Source: Oscillospiraceae bacterium
Lineage (GTDB): Bacteria; Bacillota; Clostridia; Oscillospirales; Oscillospiraceae
NCBI GenBank assembly: GCA_017456645.1
Contig: JAFTIZ010000006.1
Coordinates: 1-53,625, forward strand
Reading direction: 5' to 3'
DNA length: 53,625 nt
Positions 1 through 10,036 of this stretch are shown here, piece by piece. Numbering within the stretch: position 1 is the first letter of the stretch; each line of letters starts with the position of its first letter. The notes under the pieces were generated by a model. That model made no database searches and was not told the origin of the DNA. It saw nothing but the letters and a program-made list of their open reading frames with translations. Position numbers and translations under genes: made by a program.

Positions 1-287
1 GTGAGCATGCCCCTCTGGTCATCAAGACCTGCGGCACCGGCTGTGTCATTGCTAAGAGCTTTGCCCGCATCTTCTACCGCAATGCCATCAACATCGGCCT
101 TCCCATTCTGGAATGTGAGCAGGCCGCTGATGAGATCGCTGCCGGCGACGAGGTCAAGGTGGACTTCGATACCGGCGTGATCACCAATATTACCACCGGA
201 AAAACCTATCAGGCTGAGCCCTTCCCTGAGTTCATTCAGAACATCATCCAAAAGGGCGGCCTGCTGGCTTCTTTGAAAGAGGGGTGA
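1..287 (+). CDS. leuD: 3-isopropylmalate dehydratase small subunit, C-terminal part (5' truncated)
   Basis: Codons run in frame from base 3 to the TGA at 285-287, giving about 94 C-terminal residues. They include the stretch IAKSFARIFYRNAINIGLPI, typical of the LeuD swivel domain that closes over the aconitase-like active site. With LeuC it isomerises 2-isopropylmalate to 3-isopropylmalate in leucine synthesis. The gene is cut by the window edge, so its start and leuC are not visible. The last base of the stop codon is the first base of an ATG, and leuB follows at once, which fits one leu-ilv operon. The identification is firm because of both the sequence and the neighbour. Confidence 0.93.
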   Translation, partial: EHAPLVIKTCGTGCVIAKSFARIFYRNAINIGLPILECEQAADEIAAGDEVKVDFDTGVITNITTGKTYQAEPFPEFIQNIIQKGGLLASLKEG

Positions 288-292
288 TGGGT

Positions 293-1378
293 ATGCGCAA
301 GAATATCGCGGTCATCCGCGGCGACGGTATCGGCCCTGAGATCGTAGATCAGGCACTGCTGGTACTGAACCGTGTGGCTGAGCTTTACGGCCACGAATTT
401 GCCTATACCGATGTGGATATGGGCGGCTGCGCCATCGATAAGTACGGCGATCCGCTGCCCCAGCATGAGCTGGATAAGTGCTGCGCTGCGGATAGCGTGC
501 TCTTAGGTGCCGTCGGCGGCCCTAAGTGGAACGATGTTCCCGGTTCTATGCGTCCTGAAAAGGGTCTGCTGCGGCTGCGTGCCGGCATGGGCGTTTACTC
601 CAACAACCGCCCGGCCAAGATCTGGCCTCAGCTGGCAGATGCATCCCCGCTGAAGAAGTCCATTGTGGACAAGGGCATTGATTTCATCATTGTCCGGGAG
701 CTGATCGGCGGCATTTACTTCGGCAAGCATGAAACCTTTGAAGAAAATGGCGAAAAAGTATCAGTTGACGAACTGCGCTACTCGGAAGAAGAAATTCGCA
801 GAATTGGCCGCATCGGCTTCGAAACCGCACAGAAGCGGGGCAAGAAGCTGTGCAGCGTGGAAAAGTCCAACGTCCTCGATTCCTCCCGTTTGTGGAAAAA
901 GGTCATGCACGAGCTGGCAGCGGAATATCCGGACGTGGAGCTGAGCGATATGCTGGTGGATAACTGCGCCATGCAGATCGTCAAGGATCCTTCCCAGTTC
1001 GACGTGATCGTCACGGAGAATATGTTCGGCGATATCCTCTCCGACGAAGCCTCCATGATCACCGGCTCCATCGGTATGATCCCTTCTTCCAGCTTGGGCG
1101 CCACCGGCTGCGGCCTGTATGAGCCCATCCACGGCTCCGCCCCCGACATTGCGGGGCAGGACATTGCCAACCCCATCGGAACCATCCTGTCCGCCGCCAT
1201 GATGCTGCGCTTCAGCTTCAGCATGGCCGAGGAAGCGGATTGCATTGAAAACGCGGTGTCCGCGGTGCTGACCGCCGGCTACCGCACCGGCGACATCCTT
1301 CCTGCCGACGGCAACGCCACCAAGGTGGGCTGCCGTGAAATGGGAAGACTGATCATCGAAAATCTTACGAAAGGATGA
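293..1378 (+). CDS. leuB: 3-isopropylmalate dehydrogenase
   Basis: Oxidatively decarboxylates 3-isopropylmalate to 2-oxoisocaproate with NAD+, the third dedicated step of leucine synthesis. The protein begins with the beta-decarboxylating dehydrogenase signature IAVIRGDGIGPEI. It later carries LLRLRAGMGVYSNNRP, in which the arginines bind substrate, and VTENMFGDILSDEAS, with the metal-binding Asp residues. At 361 residues it has normal family length. Starts at 284 (GTG), 287 and 293 are all in frame. I chose 293 because the purine-rich AGAGGGG at 278-284 sits 8 bases before it, whereas 287 would leave only 2. It lies between leuD and ilvB with almost no spacing. Confidence 0.95.
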   Translation: MRKNIAVIRGDGIGPEIVDQALLVLNRVAELYGHEFAYTDVDMGGCAIDKYGDPLPQHELDKCCAADSVLLGAVGGPKWNDVPGSMRPEKGLLRLRAGMGVYSNNRPAKIWPQLADASPLKKSIVDKGIDFIIVRELIGGIYFGKHETFEENGEKVSVDELRYSEEEIRRIGRIGFETAQKRGKKLCSVEKSNVLDSSRLWKKVMHELAAEYPDVELSDMLVDNCAMQIVKDPSQFDVIVTENMFGDILSDEASMITGSIGMIPSSSLGATGCGLYEPIHGSAPDIAGQDIANPIGTILSAAMMLRFSFSMAEEADCIENAVSAVLTAGYRTGDILPADGNATKVGCREMGRLIIENLTKG

Positions 1379-1382
1379 TTAC

Positions 1383-3053
1383 ATGAAGCTTACCGGCTCT
1401 GATATTATCGTGCGTACCTTGATCGAGCAGGGCGTGGACGTTGTGTTCGGCTACCCCGGCGGTCAGGTCATCCATATTTACGATTCTCTTTACAAGTACC
1501 AGAGCGAGCTCAAGCACGTGCTGACCGCCCATGAGCAGGGCGCGTCCCACGCCGCTGACGGCTACGCCCGTGCCACCGGCAAGGTGGGTGTGTGTATCGC
1601 CACCTCCGGCCCCGGTGCCACCAATCTGGTTACCGGCATCGCCACTGCTTATCTGGACTCTGTTCCCATGGTGGCCATCACCGGCAACGTGCCCAACAGC
1701 GTCATCGGTACCGATGGCTTCCAGGAGATCGACATCACCGGTATCACCCTGCCCATCACCAAGCACAATTATTTCGTCAGCTCCATCGAGGATCTGGCGG
1801 ATACCATCCGGGATGCCTTCAAGCTGGCTGCCTCCGGCCGCCCCGGTCCTGTGCTGATCGACGTGCCCAAGGATGTGCAGACGGCTACCTATGACTACGA
1901 GCCCCATGCTCCCGTCATTCCCGAGGAAAAGCAGGCAGCCAAGGAACTTCGCATCCAGCAGGCTGCGGAAACCATCAATGCCGCTCAGAAGCCCTTCATT
2001 TACTTCGGCGGAGGCCTGGTCTCCGGTAATGCGCAGGCAGAGCTGCTGGAGCTGGCTGAAAAGATCGACGCGCCTTTGGGCTGCTCCATGATGGGCATCT
2101 CCGGCGTTCCCACCGACCATCCCCGGTTCCTGGGTATGCAGGGCATGCACGGCCACTATGCCTGCTCCACCGCCATGCACCATGCCGACACCATCATCGC
2201 TCTGGGTGCCCGTTTCAATGACCGTGTTACCGGCAACCGTGCCAAGTTCGCCAAGAACGCCAAGATCGTCCACATCGACATCGACGGCGCGGAGCTGAAC
2301 AAAACCGTCAACTCCGCTCACGGCCTGCGGGGCGACATGAAGCTGACGCTGCAGAGGCTGCTGCCTCTGATCGAAAAGGTAGAGCGTCCCGATTGGCAGG
2401 CTCACATTGATGAGCTGCGCGCCAGAGAGGCAGCCGGTCAGGACAAGCGCGACGGCATGACCCCCACCAACGTCATCAACAAGCTCAACACCTACCTCAA
2501 GCCCAATACGCCCGTGGCTACGGACGTAGGTCAGCACCAGTGCTGGGCTGCCCAGTATGTGAAATTCCAGCAGACCCGCCGGTTCATTACCAGCGGCGGT
2601 TTGGGCACCATGGGCTTCGGCATGGGTGCTGCTATGGGTGCCCAGATGGGTACCGGCGAGCGCACCGTGCTGATCACCGGTGACGGCAGCTTCGGCATGA
2701 ACCTCAATGAGCTTGCCACCGCCGTTGCCAACAAGGTGCCTCTGGTCATCCTGCTGCTGAACAACGGCGTTCTGGGCATGGTTCGCCAGTGGCAGACTCT
2801 GTTCTTCCAGAAGCATTATTCCAACACCATGCTGGATGCCCGACAGACAGATTTCGTCAAGCTGGCTGAGGCCTTTGGCGCGGATGCCAGCCGGGCGCTG
2901 ACTCTGGAGGAGCTGGACGCGGCTCTGGAAAAGGCCTTCAGCTGCGACGGCCCTTATCTCATCGATTGCGCCATCGATAAGGACGAATTCGTCCTGCCCA
3001 TGCTGCCTCCCGGCGGTTCCATGGACGATATCATTGTGAAAGTGGGTGACTGA
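1383..3053 (+). CDS. ilvB: Acetolactate synthase large (catalytic) subunit
   Basis: Thiamine-diphosphate and FAD enzyme that makes 2-acetolactate or 2-aceto-2-hydroxybutyrate, the first common step to valine, leucine and isoleucine. The N-terminal domain has GYPGGQVIHIYDSLY followed by the catalytic-Glu region AHEQGASHAADGYARATGK. The C-terminal domain has the ThDP/Mg motif GDGSFGMNLNELATA ending in LLNN. Its 556 residues match the family. A ribosome site AAAGGATG precedes the ATG. The regulatory subunit gene starts 2 bases after the stop, as in most ilvBN operons. Nothing suggests the catabolic (AlsS) form. Confidence 0.96.
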   Translation: MKLTGSDIIVRTLIEQGVDVVFGYPGGQVIHIYDSLYKYQSELKHVLTAHEQGASHAADGYARATGKVGVCIATSGPGATNLVTGIATAYLDSVPMVAITGNVPNSVIGTDGFQEIDITGITLPITKHNYFVSSIEDLADTIRDAFKLAASGRPGPVLIDVPKDVQTATYDYEPHAPVIPEEKQAAKELRIQQAAETINAAQKPFIYFGGGLVSGNAQAELLELAEKIDAPLGCSMMGISGVPTDHPRFLGMQGMHGHYACSTAMHHADTIIALGARFNDRVTGNRAKFAKNAKIVHIDIDGAELNKTVNSAHGLRGDMKLTLQRLLPLIEKVERPDWQAHIDELRAREAAGQDKRDGMTPTNVINKLNTYLKPNTPVATDVGQHQCWAAQYVKFQQTRRFITSGGLGTMGFGMGAAMGAQMGTGERTVLITGDGSFGMNLNELATAVANKVPLVILLLNNGVLGMVRQWQTLFFQKHYSNTMLDARQTDFVKLAEAFGADASRALTLEELDAALEKAFSCDGPYLIDCAIDKDEFVLPMLPPGGSMDDIIVKVGD

Positions 3054-3055
3054 AC

Positions 3056-3562
3056 ATGAAACGATTTACCGTAGCCATCCTCGTCAATAACCAGCTGGGC
3101 GTTGTGAACCGTGTTACCAGCATGTTCCGCCGCCGCCAGTTCAATATCCACTCTCTGACGGTTTCTGAGACCGAGACCATGGATTTTTCCCGCATCACCA
3201 TCCAGTCCGAAGGCGATGACGTGGTTAAGCAGCAGCTGATCAATCAGCTGTATAAGCTGCCGGACGTCAGCTCTGTTAAGGAACTGGATGCCCGTGAGGC
3301 GGTAACCCGTGAGCTGATGCTCATCAAAATGCGCAACAGCCCCGAAAGCCGCGGCGAGATCAAGAGCGCCATCGAGGCCTTTGAGGGCAAAATTCTGGAT
3401 TACACCAAGGAATCTTTGACGATTCAAATGGTGGGCGACATCCAAAAGATCGATAATTTTGTGAATCTGATGAAAGATTACGAAATACTTGAAATCTGCC
3501 GTACAGGTGTGGTATCCTTAGAGCGTGGCGCGTCTGTTATCCGCCATGTAACTCAGCTATAA
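3056..3562 (+). CDS. ilvN: Acetolactate synthase small (regulatory) subunit
   Basis: Regulatory partner of IlvB that confers feedback inhibition by branched-chain amino acids. The N-terminal ACT domain is visible in the first ~75 residues (VAILVNNQLGVVNRVTSMFR, then RRQFNIHSLTVSETE), followed by the C-terminal ALS small-subunit domain. The length of 168 residues is typical of the long IlvH/IlvN type. The start ATG lies 2 bases after the ilvB stop, so translation is probably coupled. The symbol ilvH would be equally correct. Confidence 0.95.
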   Translation: MKRFTVAILVNNQLGVVNRVTSMFRRRQFNIHSLTVSETETMDFSRITIQSEGDDVVKQQLINQLYKLPDVSSVKELDAREAVTRELMLIKMRNSPESRGEIKSAIEAFEGKILDYTKESLTIQMVGDIQKIDNFVNLMKDYEILEICRTGVVSLERGASVIRHVTQL

Positions 3563-3567
3563 AATAA

Positions 3568-4617
<1,050 letters not shown>

Positions 4618-4627
4618 TTTCACATGG

Positions 4628-4653
4628 TAAGGGAGGGTTTTGGCCCTCCCTTA
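4628..4653 (+). other. Intergenic hairpin between ilvC and ilvD
   Basis: TAAGGGAGGG (4628-4637) and CCCTCCCTTA (4644-4653) form a perfect 10-bp stem with a 6-base loop. No run of T follows, so it is not a clear intrinsic terminator. It may stabilise the ilvC message or partly reduce read-through to ilvD. Confidence 0.7.
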
Positions 4654-4701
4654 ACGTGCAATATGCAATCACACTCCAAATAAGAAAGCAGGAATGCTGT
4701 T

Positions 4702-6360
4702 ATGATGAAAGACAAGATCGTGAACGGCCCCCAGAACGCCGCTCACCGCAGCCTTTACCATGCTCTGGGTCTGACTCGTGAGGAGCAGCAGCGGCCGCTG
4801 ATCGCCGTGGTCAGCTCCTATAATGAGATCGTTCCCGGCCATATGAATATCGACAAGATCGTCAACGCCGTTAAAATGGGCGTTGCCATGGCCGGCGGTA
4901 CTCCCATCGTGTTCCCGGCTATCGCCGTCTGTGACGGTATCGCTATGGGTCACGAGGGTATGAAGTATAGTTTGGTCACCCGTGACCTGATCGCCGATTC
5001 CACCGAAGCGATGATCCGTGCCCACGGCTTTGACGGCGTGGTCATGGTTCCTAACTGTGATAAAAACGTGCCCGGCCTGCTGATGGCTGCGGCTCGCTGC
5101 AATATTCCCACCGTGTTCGTCTCCGGCGGCCCCATGCTGGCAGGCCGGGTTCACGGCAAGAAGACCAGCCTTTCGTCCATGTTCGAAGCCGTGGGTGCTT
5201 ACTCCGCCGGCAAGATCGACGAGGCCGAGCTGACGCTGTGCGAGGAAAATACCTGCCCCACCTGCGGTTCCTGCTCCGGTATGTACACCGCTAACTCCAT
5301 GAACTGCCTGACGGAGGTTCTGGGCATGGGTCTGAAGGGCAACGGCACGATCCCTGCTGTGTATTCCGCCCGCATTGAGTTGGCCAAGCACGCCGGTATG
5401 CAGGTCATGGAGCTGGTTCGCAAGAATATCCGCCCCCGGGACATCATGACCGAGGCGGCCATCCGCAACGCCCTGACCGCCGATATGGCGCTGGGCTGCT
5501 CCACCAATTCCATGCTCCACCTGCCGGCTATCGCCAATGAGTGCGGCGTGGATCTGAATCTGGACATTGCCAATGAGATCAGCGCCAAGACTCCCAACCT
5601 GTGCCATCTTGCCCCTGCCGGCCCCACCTATATGGAGGATCTGAACGAAGCCGGCGGCGTTTACGCCGTCCTGAAGGAGCTGACAAAGCTGAACCTGCTG
5701 GATACCTCCGTGATGACCGTTACCGGTAAGACTCTGGAGGAGAACCTGAAGGGCGTTGTCAATAAGGATACCTCCGTCATTCGTACTGTGGAGGAGCCCT
5801 ATTCCGCCACCGGCGGTATTGCCGTCCTGCGGGGCAATTTGGCTCCCGAGGGCAGTGTGGTCAAGCGCAGCGCGGTGCTGCCCGAAATGCTGGTGCATGA
5901 GGGTCCTGCCCGTGTGTTTGAGTGCGAGGAGGATGCCATGGCAGCCATCATGGCCGGCAAGATCAAGGCCGGCGATGTGGTGGTCATCCGCTACGAAGGC
6001 CCCAAGGGAGGCCCTGGTATGCGCGAGATGCTGAACCCTACCTCTGCCATCATGGGTCAGGGCCTGGGCAACAGCGTCGCCCTGATCACCGACGGTCGGT
6101 TCTCCGGCGCCACCCGTGGTGCCTGCATCGGCCACGTTTCCCCCGAAGCTGCCTCCGGCGGTGTCATCGGTGTGGTTCGTGAGGGTGATATGATTTCTAT
6201 CGATATCCCCGGCAATAAGCTGGAACTGAAGATCAGCGACGAGGAGCTGGCACAGCGCATGGCTTCCTTTGTCCCGAAAACCAAGGAGCTGTCCGGATAC
6301 CTGAAGCGCTATGCGGCGCTGGTTTCCAGCGGCGCGAAGGGCGCGGTTTTGAACGTATGA
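4702..6360 (+). CDS. ilvD: Dihydroxy-acid dehydratase
   Basis: Dehydrates 2,3-dihydroxy-acids to 2-oxo-acids, the step before transamination to valine and isoleucine. The Fe-S cluster cysteines are visible in NCDKNVPG and in [19 protein letters not shown]. The C-terminal part contains the conserved [19 protein letters not shown]. At 552 residues the length is normal. Two ATG codons (4702 and 4705) are adjacent. AGGA about 8 bases upstream fits 4702 slightly better. It completes the ilv set of this operon. Its stop overlaps the ATG of the next gene (ATGA at 6357-6360). Confidence 0.96.
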   Translation: MMKDKIVNGPQNAAHRSLYHALGLTREEQQRPLIAVVSSYNEIVPGHMNIDKIVNAVKMGVAMAGGTPIVFPAIAVCDGIAMGHEGMKYSLVTRDLIADSTEAMIRAHGFDGVVMVPNCDKNVPGLLMAAARCNIPTVFVSGGPMLAGRVHGKKTSLSSMFEAVGAYSAGKIDEAELTLCEENTCPTCGSCSGMYTANSMNCLTEVLGMGLKGNGTIPAVYSARIELAKHAGMQVMELVRKNIRPRDIMTEAAIRNALTADMALGCSTNSMLHLPAIANECGVDLNLDIANEISAKTPNLCHLAPAGPTYMEDLNEAGGVYAVLKELTKLNLLDTSVMTVTGKTLEENLKGVVNKDTSVIRTVEEPYSATGGIAVLRGNLAPEGSVVKRSAVLPEMLVHEGPARVFECEEDAMAAIMAGKIKAGDVVVIRYEGPKGGPGMREMLNPTSAIMGQGLGNSVALITDGRFSGATRGACIGHVSPEAASGGVIGVVREGDMISIDIPGNKLELKISDEELAQRMASFVPKTKELSGYLKRYAALVSSGAKGAVLNV

Positions 6361-7559
6361 AGACATTGAATATCCGGCTGCAATCTCTGGCGATCTTCCG
6401 CAATCTGCTGCAGGATCCCGTAATCGCGGCTTTGAGCAATTATTTACAGCAGACAGAAACGGTCATGGCGGTGTCTGCCTACGCGGATTTTGTGGCGGCT
6501 TTGTACCGCACGGATAAGCGTACTTTGGCCGGCCATGTCCAGAGCATCGTCTCTCAGGATGAAAATGCCTATATCCGCATGATCGGTAGGGGAGAGATCC
6601 CTTGGCCGGAGGTGGAGGGTGATGTCTGGGCAGAGCTGCAGGTTCTGCAGGCTGTGGCGGATCTGACCCCTGAGACCCTGCGTCAGGGTTTGAAGTGGGA
6701 TGGATACCTGCCGGCCTTTGCAACCAAGCACGTGGATCTGGCGCAGGTCTATCGGGAGCGCTGCCTGAATATCGGTAAGTATGGCTACGGCATCTACGCC
6801 AAGTACCATATGTTCTACCTCAATCAGGAGCACAAGATCGTGCCGGTTCGCAATCCGGATCGCACCCGATTGTCCTCTCTTGTGGATTACGAGCAGGAGA
6901 AGAAGATCATTGTGGACAATACGGTTGCGCTGCTGGAGGGTCGCCCCGCGGCCAACATTCTGCTGACCGGCGATGCCGGCACCGGCAAATCCTCCACCAT
7001 TAAGGCGGTGGTCAACGAGCTGCGGGACAGCGGTCTGCGCGTTCTGGAGGTTCGCAAGGAGCAGTTGCGTGAGATTCCGTGGGTGCTCGATGAGCTCAGC
7101 GGCAATCCCCTGAAATTCATTCTGTTCATTGATGACCTGTCTTTCCGGAAGGATGATGATAATTTCAGCGCCCTGAAGGCAATCCTGGAGGGCTCTGTGT
7201 CCGCAAAGTCCAGCAATGTGGTGATCTACGCCACCTCCAACCGCCGCCATCTGGTGAAGGAGAACTTCTCCGATCGGGACGGTGATGATATCCACCGCAA
7301 CGATACCATGCAGGAGATCATCTCCCTGAGCGAGCGGTTCGGCATCCAAATCACATTCCAGAAGCCCAGCAAGAAGACATATCTGGACATTGTCCGCCAT
7401 CTGGCCAAGGAGAAGGGCATAGACTATGAACCCATCCGTCTGGAGATGGAGGCTGAGCAGTTTGCGCTGGCAAGAGGCGGTCGTTCTGCCCGTGCGGCAG
7501 CCCAGTTCATTGACAGCATCGTGTCCCGACTCATCGATAGCGTCGTAGCAGAGAATTAA
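6357..7559 (+). CDS. DUF815-family AAA+ ATPase
   Basis: A 400-residue P-loop ATPase of unknown job. An N-terminal helical region of about 180 residues is followed by the ATPase core. That core has Walker [16 protein letters not shown] near residue 205, Walker B LFIDDLSF, a sensor-1-like [13 protein letters not shown], and the C-terminal lid with [11 protein letters not shown]. This order matches the predicted ATPases grouped as DUF815 (COG2607). The gene overlaps the ilvD stop by 4 bases, so it is translationally coupled to the amino acid operon, but no functional link is known to me. The family assignment is confident and the substrate is unknown. Confidence 0.85.
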   Translation: MKTLNIRLQSLAIFRNLLQDPVIAALSNYLQQTETVMAVSAYADFVAALYRTDKRTLAGHVQSIVSQDENAYIRMIGRGEIPWPEVEGDVWAELQVLQAVADLTPETLRQGLKWDGYLPAFATKHVDLAQVYRERCLNIGKYGYGIYAKYHMFYLNQEHKIVPVRNPDRTRLSSLVDYEQEKKIIVDNTVALLEGRPAANILLTGDAGTGKSSTIKAVVNELRDSGLRVLEVRKEQLREIPWVLDELSGNPLKFILFIDDLSFRKDDDNFSALKAILEGSVSAKSSNVVIYATSNRRHLVKENFSDRDGDDIHRNDTMQEIISLSERFGIQITFQKPSKKTYLDIVRHLAKEKGIDYEPIRLEMEAEQFALARGGRSARAAAQFIDSIVSRLIDSVVAEN

Positions 7560-7564
7560 TTTAA

Positions 7565-7595
7565 ATTCCCCACTTCAAAGCCTGAAGTGGGGAAT
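7565..7595 (+). terminator. Strong hairpin in front of the flavin reductase gene
   Basis: ATTCCCCACTTCA (7565-7577) pairs perfectly with TGAAGTGGGGAAT (7583-7595) around a 5-base loop, and GCTTTC follows. The stem is terminator-like but the T run is poor. A ribosome site (7602-7608) follows within 10 bases and no promoter is obvious between them, so it may act as a partial terminator of the ilv operon rather than a full stop. Confidence 0.65.
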
Positions 7596-7613
7596 GCTTT
7601 CAAGGAGGAAAAT

Positions 7614-8129
7614 ATGAAGGAAATTTCCGTAGCTGAACTGCAAATGAACCCCATGACCATGATCGCTAAGGAGTGGATGCTGGTCACCGCCGGCAATGCC
7701 GAACGGGGCTACAATACTATGACCGCCAGCTGGGGCCACCTGGGCTCAATATGGGGTCACGGCGGCGGCCTGCCAACGGCTGTGGTGTACCTGCGCCCTC
7801 AGCGCTATACCAAGGAGTTTGTAGATCGTGAGGAACTGTTCACCATTACCGTGTTCCCGGAGCAGTACCGTAAGGCGCTGGGGTATCTGGGCTCCCATTC
7901 CGGTCGTGACGGGGATAAGGTGGCGGCTGCCGGCCTGACTCCGGTGTTTGAAGGGAAGTATACCACCTTCGCCGAGGCTAAGTTGACTCTGGTTTGCCGC
8001 AAGCTTTACCGTGGCACCATCGAAGAGGGCGGCTTTGTGGACAAGAGCATCGTATCGGAGCATTACCCCAATTCCGACTTCCACGACTTCTACATCGGCC
8101 AGATCATTAAGGCCTTCGTGCAGGAATAA
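7614..8129 (+). CDS. Flavin reductase-like (FMN-binding split-barrel) protein
   Basis: A 171-residue protein resembling the flavin reductase/flavoredoxin family, small homodimeric FMN proteins that pass electrons between reduced nicotinamide or ferredoxin and acceptors. Seen in the sequence: MLVTAGNAERGYNTMTASWG, the usual pattern of the FMN-binding first strands; the family-like VYLRPQRYTKEFVDREELFTI; and GSHSGRDGDKVAAAGLT. The start at 7614 was chosen for the AAGGAGG 5 bases upstream. An in-frame ATG at 7587 lies inside the preceding hairpin and has no ribosome site. The electron partner cannot be told from sequence. It stands alone before a convergent gene. Confidence 0.8.
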   Translation: MKEISVAELQMNPMTMIAKEWMLVTAGNAERGYNTMTASWGHLGSIWGHGGGLPTAVVYLRPQRYTKEFVDREELFTITVFPEQYRKALGYLGSHSGRDGDKVAAAGLTPVFEGKYTTFAEAKLTLVCRKLYRGTIEEGGFVDKSIVSEHYPNSDFHDFYIGQIIKAFVQE

Positions 8130-8150
8130 TTAATCTAATACCATAAACGA

Positions 8151-8182
8151 GAGCCGCTGCGTTTCGCAGCGGCTCAATTTCT
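8151..8182 (+). terminator. Bidirectional terminator between flavin reductase and degV-family gene
   Basis: GAGCCGCTGC (8151-8160) pairs with GCAGCGGCTC (8166-8175) around GTTTC. AATTTCTTT follows on the plus strand. On the minus strand TCGTTT follows, so it can serve both convergent genes. Confidence 0.85.
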
Positions 8183-9028
8183 TTAGTTCTTCACGAAGAA
8201 TGCGGCGGCGACGGCACCGGGGCCTGCGTGGGTTCCAATGACACTGCCGATGGGAGTGTAGTTGAGTTCGGCCTTGCTGTCGCTCCACAGCTCGGCACTG
8301 TCGGTGATGTACTTCTGTAGCAGGGCATCGGTCAGACCGGTGTAGCCCAGCAGAACGGGCTTGTCGAAATCCACACCGCCGGCGGTATGGATCTGCTCCA
8401 CCAGTAGATTGTTGGCCTGCTTGGAGCCACGAGCCTTTCCCAGCATATTGATTTTACCGTCCTGAACGTTGACTACGGGCTTGATCGCCAGCAGATTGCC
8501 GGCGAAAGCCACGGTCTTGGAAATGCGGCCGCCCTTTTTCAGGTATTCCAGCGTATCCAGCATGGCGATAACCCGCACATTCTCCCGCTCGGCGGTGATG
8601 CGCTGAACGATGGTCTCGGCATCGGCACCCTGCTCGGCAAGCGCAACGGCCAGTTCGGCCAGAATACCGGCACCGATGGCAACGGTACGGGTGTCAACCA
8701 CGAAAACGCTGCCAGGGAAATCCATGGCGGCGATGGTGGCGCTCTGATAGGTGCCGGAGAGCTCGGAGGCGATGGTCAGCACCACGGCCTTCTTGCCCTC
8801 GGCTACGGCCTTCTGATATTCCTGAGCGAAGGCGTCGGGGGTGGGCTGGCTGGTGGTGGGCAGGGCGTCACTTTCCACTAGCTTCTCATAAAATTCCTTA
8901 TGGGTGATGGTCACGCCGTCCACATACTCGGTGTCCCCGAAGCGGACGCACAGGGGAACCACTGCGCATTTCGCCCGAACGGCGGAGGTGGTATCGGCGG
9001 TAGAATCAATGATTATTTTGACATTCAT
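8183..9028 (-). CDS. DegV family fatty acid-binding protein
   Basis: A 281-residue DegV/EDD-fold protein. Members bind a fatty acid chain. In several Firmicutes homologues (FakB) this presents the fatty acid to a kinase for phospholipid synthesis. Seen: the N-terminal KIIIDSTADTT strand-loop, the central SELSGTYQSA binding motif, TLEYLKKGGRIS, and the C-terminal GSVIGTHAGPGAVAAAF. Full family length is present. No FakA kinase gene is in the window. The gene runs against the flanking operons and has its own strong promoter at 9088-9116. Confidence 0.92.
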   Translation of the reverse strand: MNVKIIIDSTADTTSAVRAKCAVVPLCVRFGDTEYVDGVTITHKEFYEKLVESDALPTTSQPTPDAFAQEYQKAVAEGKKAVVLTIASELSGTYQSATIAAMDFPGSVFVVDTRTVAIGAGILAELAVALAEQGADAETIVQRITAERENVRVIAMLDTLEYLKKGGRISKTVAFAGNLLAIKPVVNVQDGKINMLGKARGSKQANNLLVEQIHTAGGVDFDKPVLLGYTGLTDALLQKYITDSAELWSDSKAELNYTPIGSVIGTHAGPGAVAAAFFVKN

Positions 9029-9087
9029 GGCAAATCTCCTTTTCTTTTGATCATGCCGGTTTTATATTTTGACTTTCAACGATCCGC

Positions 9088-9116
9088 ATTATACACGAAA
9101 GATGTTGATTTGTCAA
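9088..9116 (-). promoter_or_regulatory. Promoter of the DegV gene
   Basis: On the minus strand: TTGACA (9111-9116), a 17-base spacer, then TATAAT (9088-9093). The -10 box is preceded by TG (extended -10). The CTTTCGTGTATAATG segment is identical to one in the promoter at 32114-32142. Confidence 0.85.
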
Positions 9117-9205
9117 CAAACTGGATGTAACAAAAAACACCCGTGTTTGGCGGGTTCTTTGTCCATAATGCGATAAAACTGGCAGAAAATATCGAAAACG
9201 GAAGG

Positions 9206-9235
9206 TTGACAGAGCACAGCTGCGGATGGTATTCT
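9206..9235 (+). promoter_or_regulatory. Probable promoter of the lipoprotein gene
   Basis: TTGACA at 9206-9211, an 18-base spacer, and TATTCT at 9230-9235. The gene starts 80 bases downstream. Confidence 0.55.
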
Positions 9236-9314
9236 ATAAAAATAAAAAATATTTTTAAATTCTATGTTGCATTTTGGGAAGAAAATACGTTTTAATGATT
9301 ATGGAGGTTTGGTA

Positions 9315-9917
9315 ATGAATATGAAACGCATCCTCGCACTATTGCTGGCAATGCTGCTGTGCCTGAGCATTTCCGGTTGCGGCAGGGAAGGGGAGAATAC
9401 TCCGCCCACCGCTCCCACCAGAGAGAATAAGCCGATCCTTCCGGGTTTCGGGGATACACAGCCCAGTCCCAACGATTATACGGCTGTATATGTGACCGTG
9501 TTTGAGGATCTGGCCATCATTGCGGCGTATCCTATTCTGGAATATGAGGAAATGGAGCCGGATTGCGGCCCTCGGGAGCTTTCCGATGGCGGTAGTATCC
9601 TCTGCGGCGGCGACCATGAGGACGAGTATCCCATCACTCACGTGATCATCACCGGTCAGCTGGTGCCCAAATCCATGGCTGGCTGGTTCCGGGATATGGT
9701 TCATCTGGAGCAGATCGAGGGTTTGGAGAAGCTGCGCACCCACCATGTAACAGATATGAATCACCTGTTTGCCGGCTGTGAGCAGCTGACGGAGGTCGAT
9801 ATCGACGCTTGGGATGTGTCAAATGTGGCGGATATGACCGGAATTTTTGACGGTTGTACAGCCCTTTCCCAGCTTCCGGATTGGTATGTAGAAGATGCAA
9901 ATGAGAATTTAGGCTAA
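9315..9917 (+). CDS. Lipoprotein with BspA-like repeat remnant
   Basis: A 200-residue predicted surface lipoprotein. Residues 1-22 form a signal peptide ending in the lipobox SISGC, so Cys would be lipidated and the protein anchored outside the membrane. A short Thr/Pro linker follows. The C-terminal part (residues ~120-195) contains MVHLEQIEGLEKLRTHHVTD, MNHLFAGCEQLTEVDIDAWD and MTGIFDGCTALSQLP, which are BspA/DUF285-type leucine-rich repeat units. The family usually carries many more such units. The start at 9315 was chosen for the GGAGG at 9303-9307 and because the signal peptide begins there; an upstream ATG at 9264 would add 17 residues. The function is unknown, possibly adhesion. Confidence 0.7.
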   Translation: MNMKRILALLLAMLLCLSISGCGREGENTPPTAPTRENKPILPGFGDTQPSPNDYTAVYVTVFEDLAIIAAYPILEYEEMEPDCGPRELSDGGSILCGGDHEDEYPITHVIITGQLVPKSMAGWFRDMVHLEQIEGLEKLRTHHVTDMNHLFAGCEQLTEVDIDAWDVSNVADMTGIFDGCTALSQLPDWYVEDANENLG

Positions 9918-10036
9918 ATGCACAGAATAATTTTTCCTTTTTAGGCAAAATGCCAATTTCCAAAACGAATGATTTCAGTTATAATTATTGTGGCTATATC
10001 CCCGGATAAACCAAAATAATAAGGAGGAAAAAACAA

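Noticed and set aside
3490-3530. Internal promoter (TTGAAA, 18 bases, TATCCT) in the end of ilvN for ilvC
   Set aside because: The -10 box is poor and lies in coding sequence; chance is as likely.
9131-9165. Hairpin ACCCG/CGGGT with a T run on the minus strand upstream of the DegV promoter
   Set aside because: The stem is only 5 bp and no minus-strand gene ends just before it, so it is not called a terminator.
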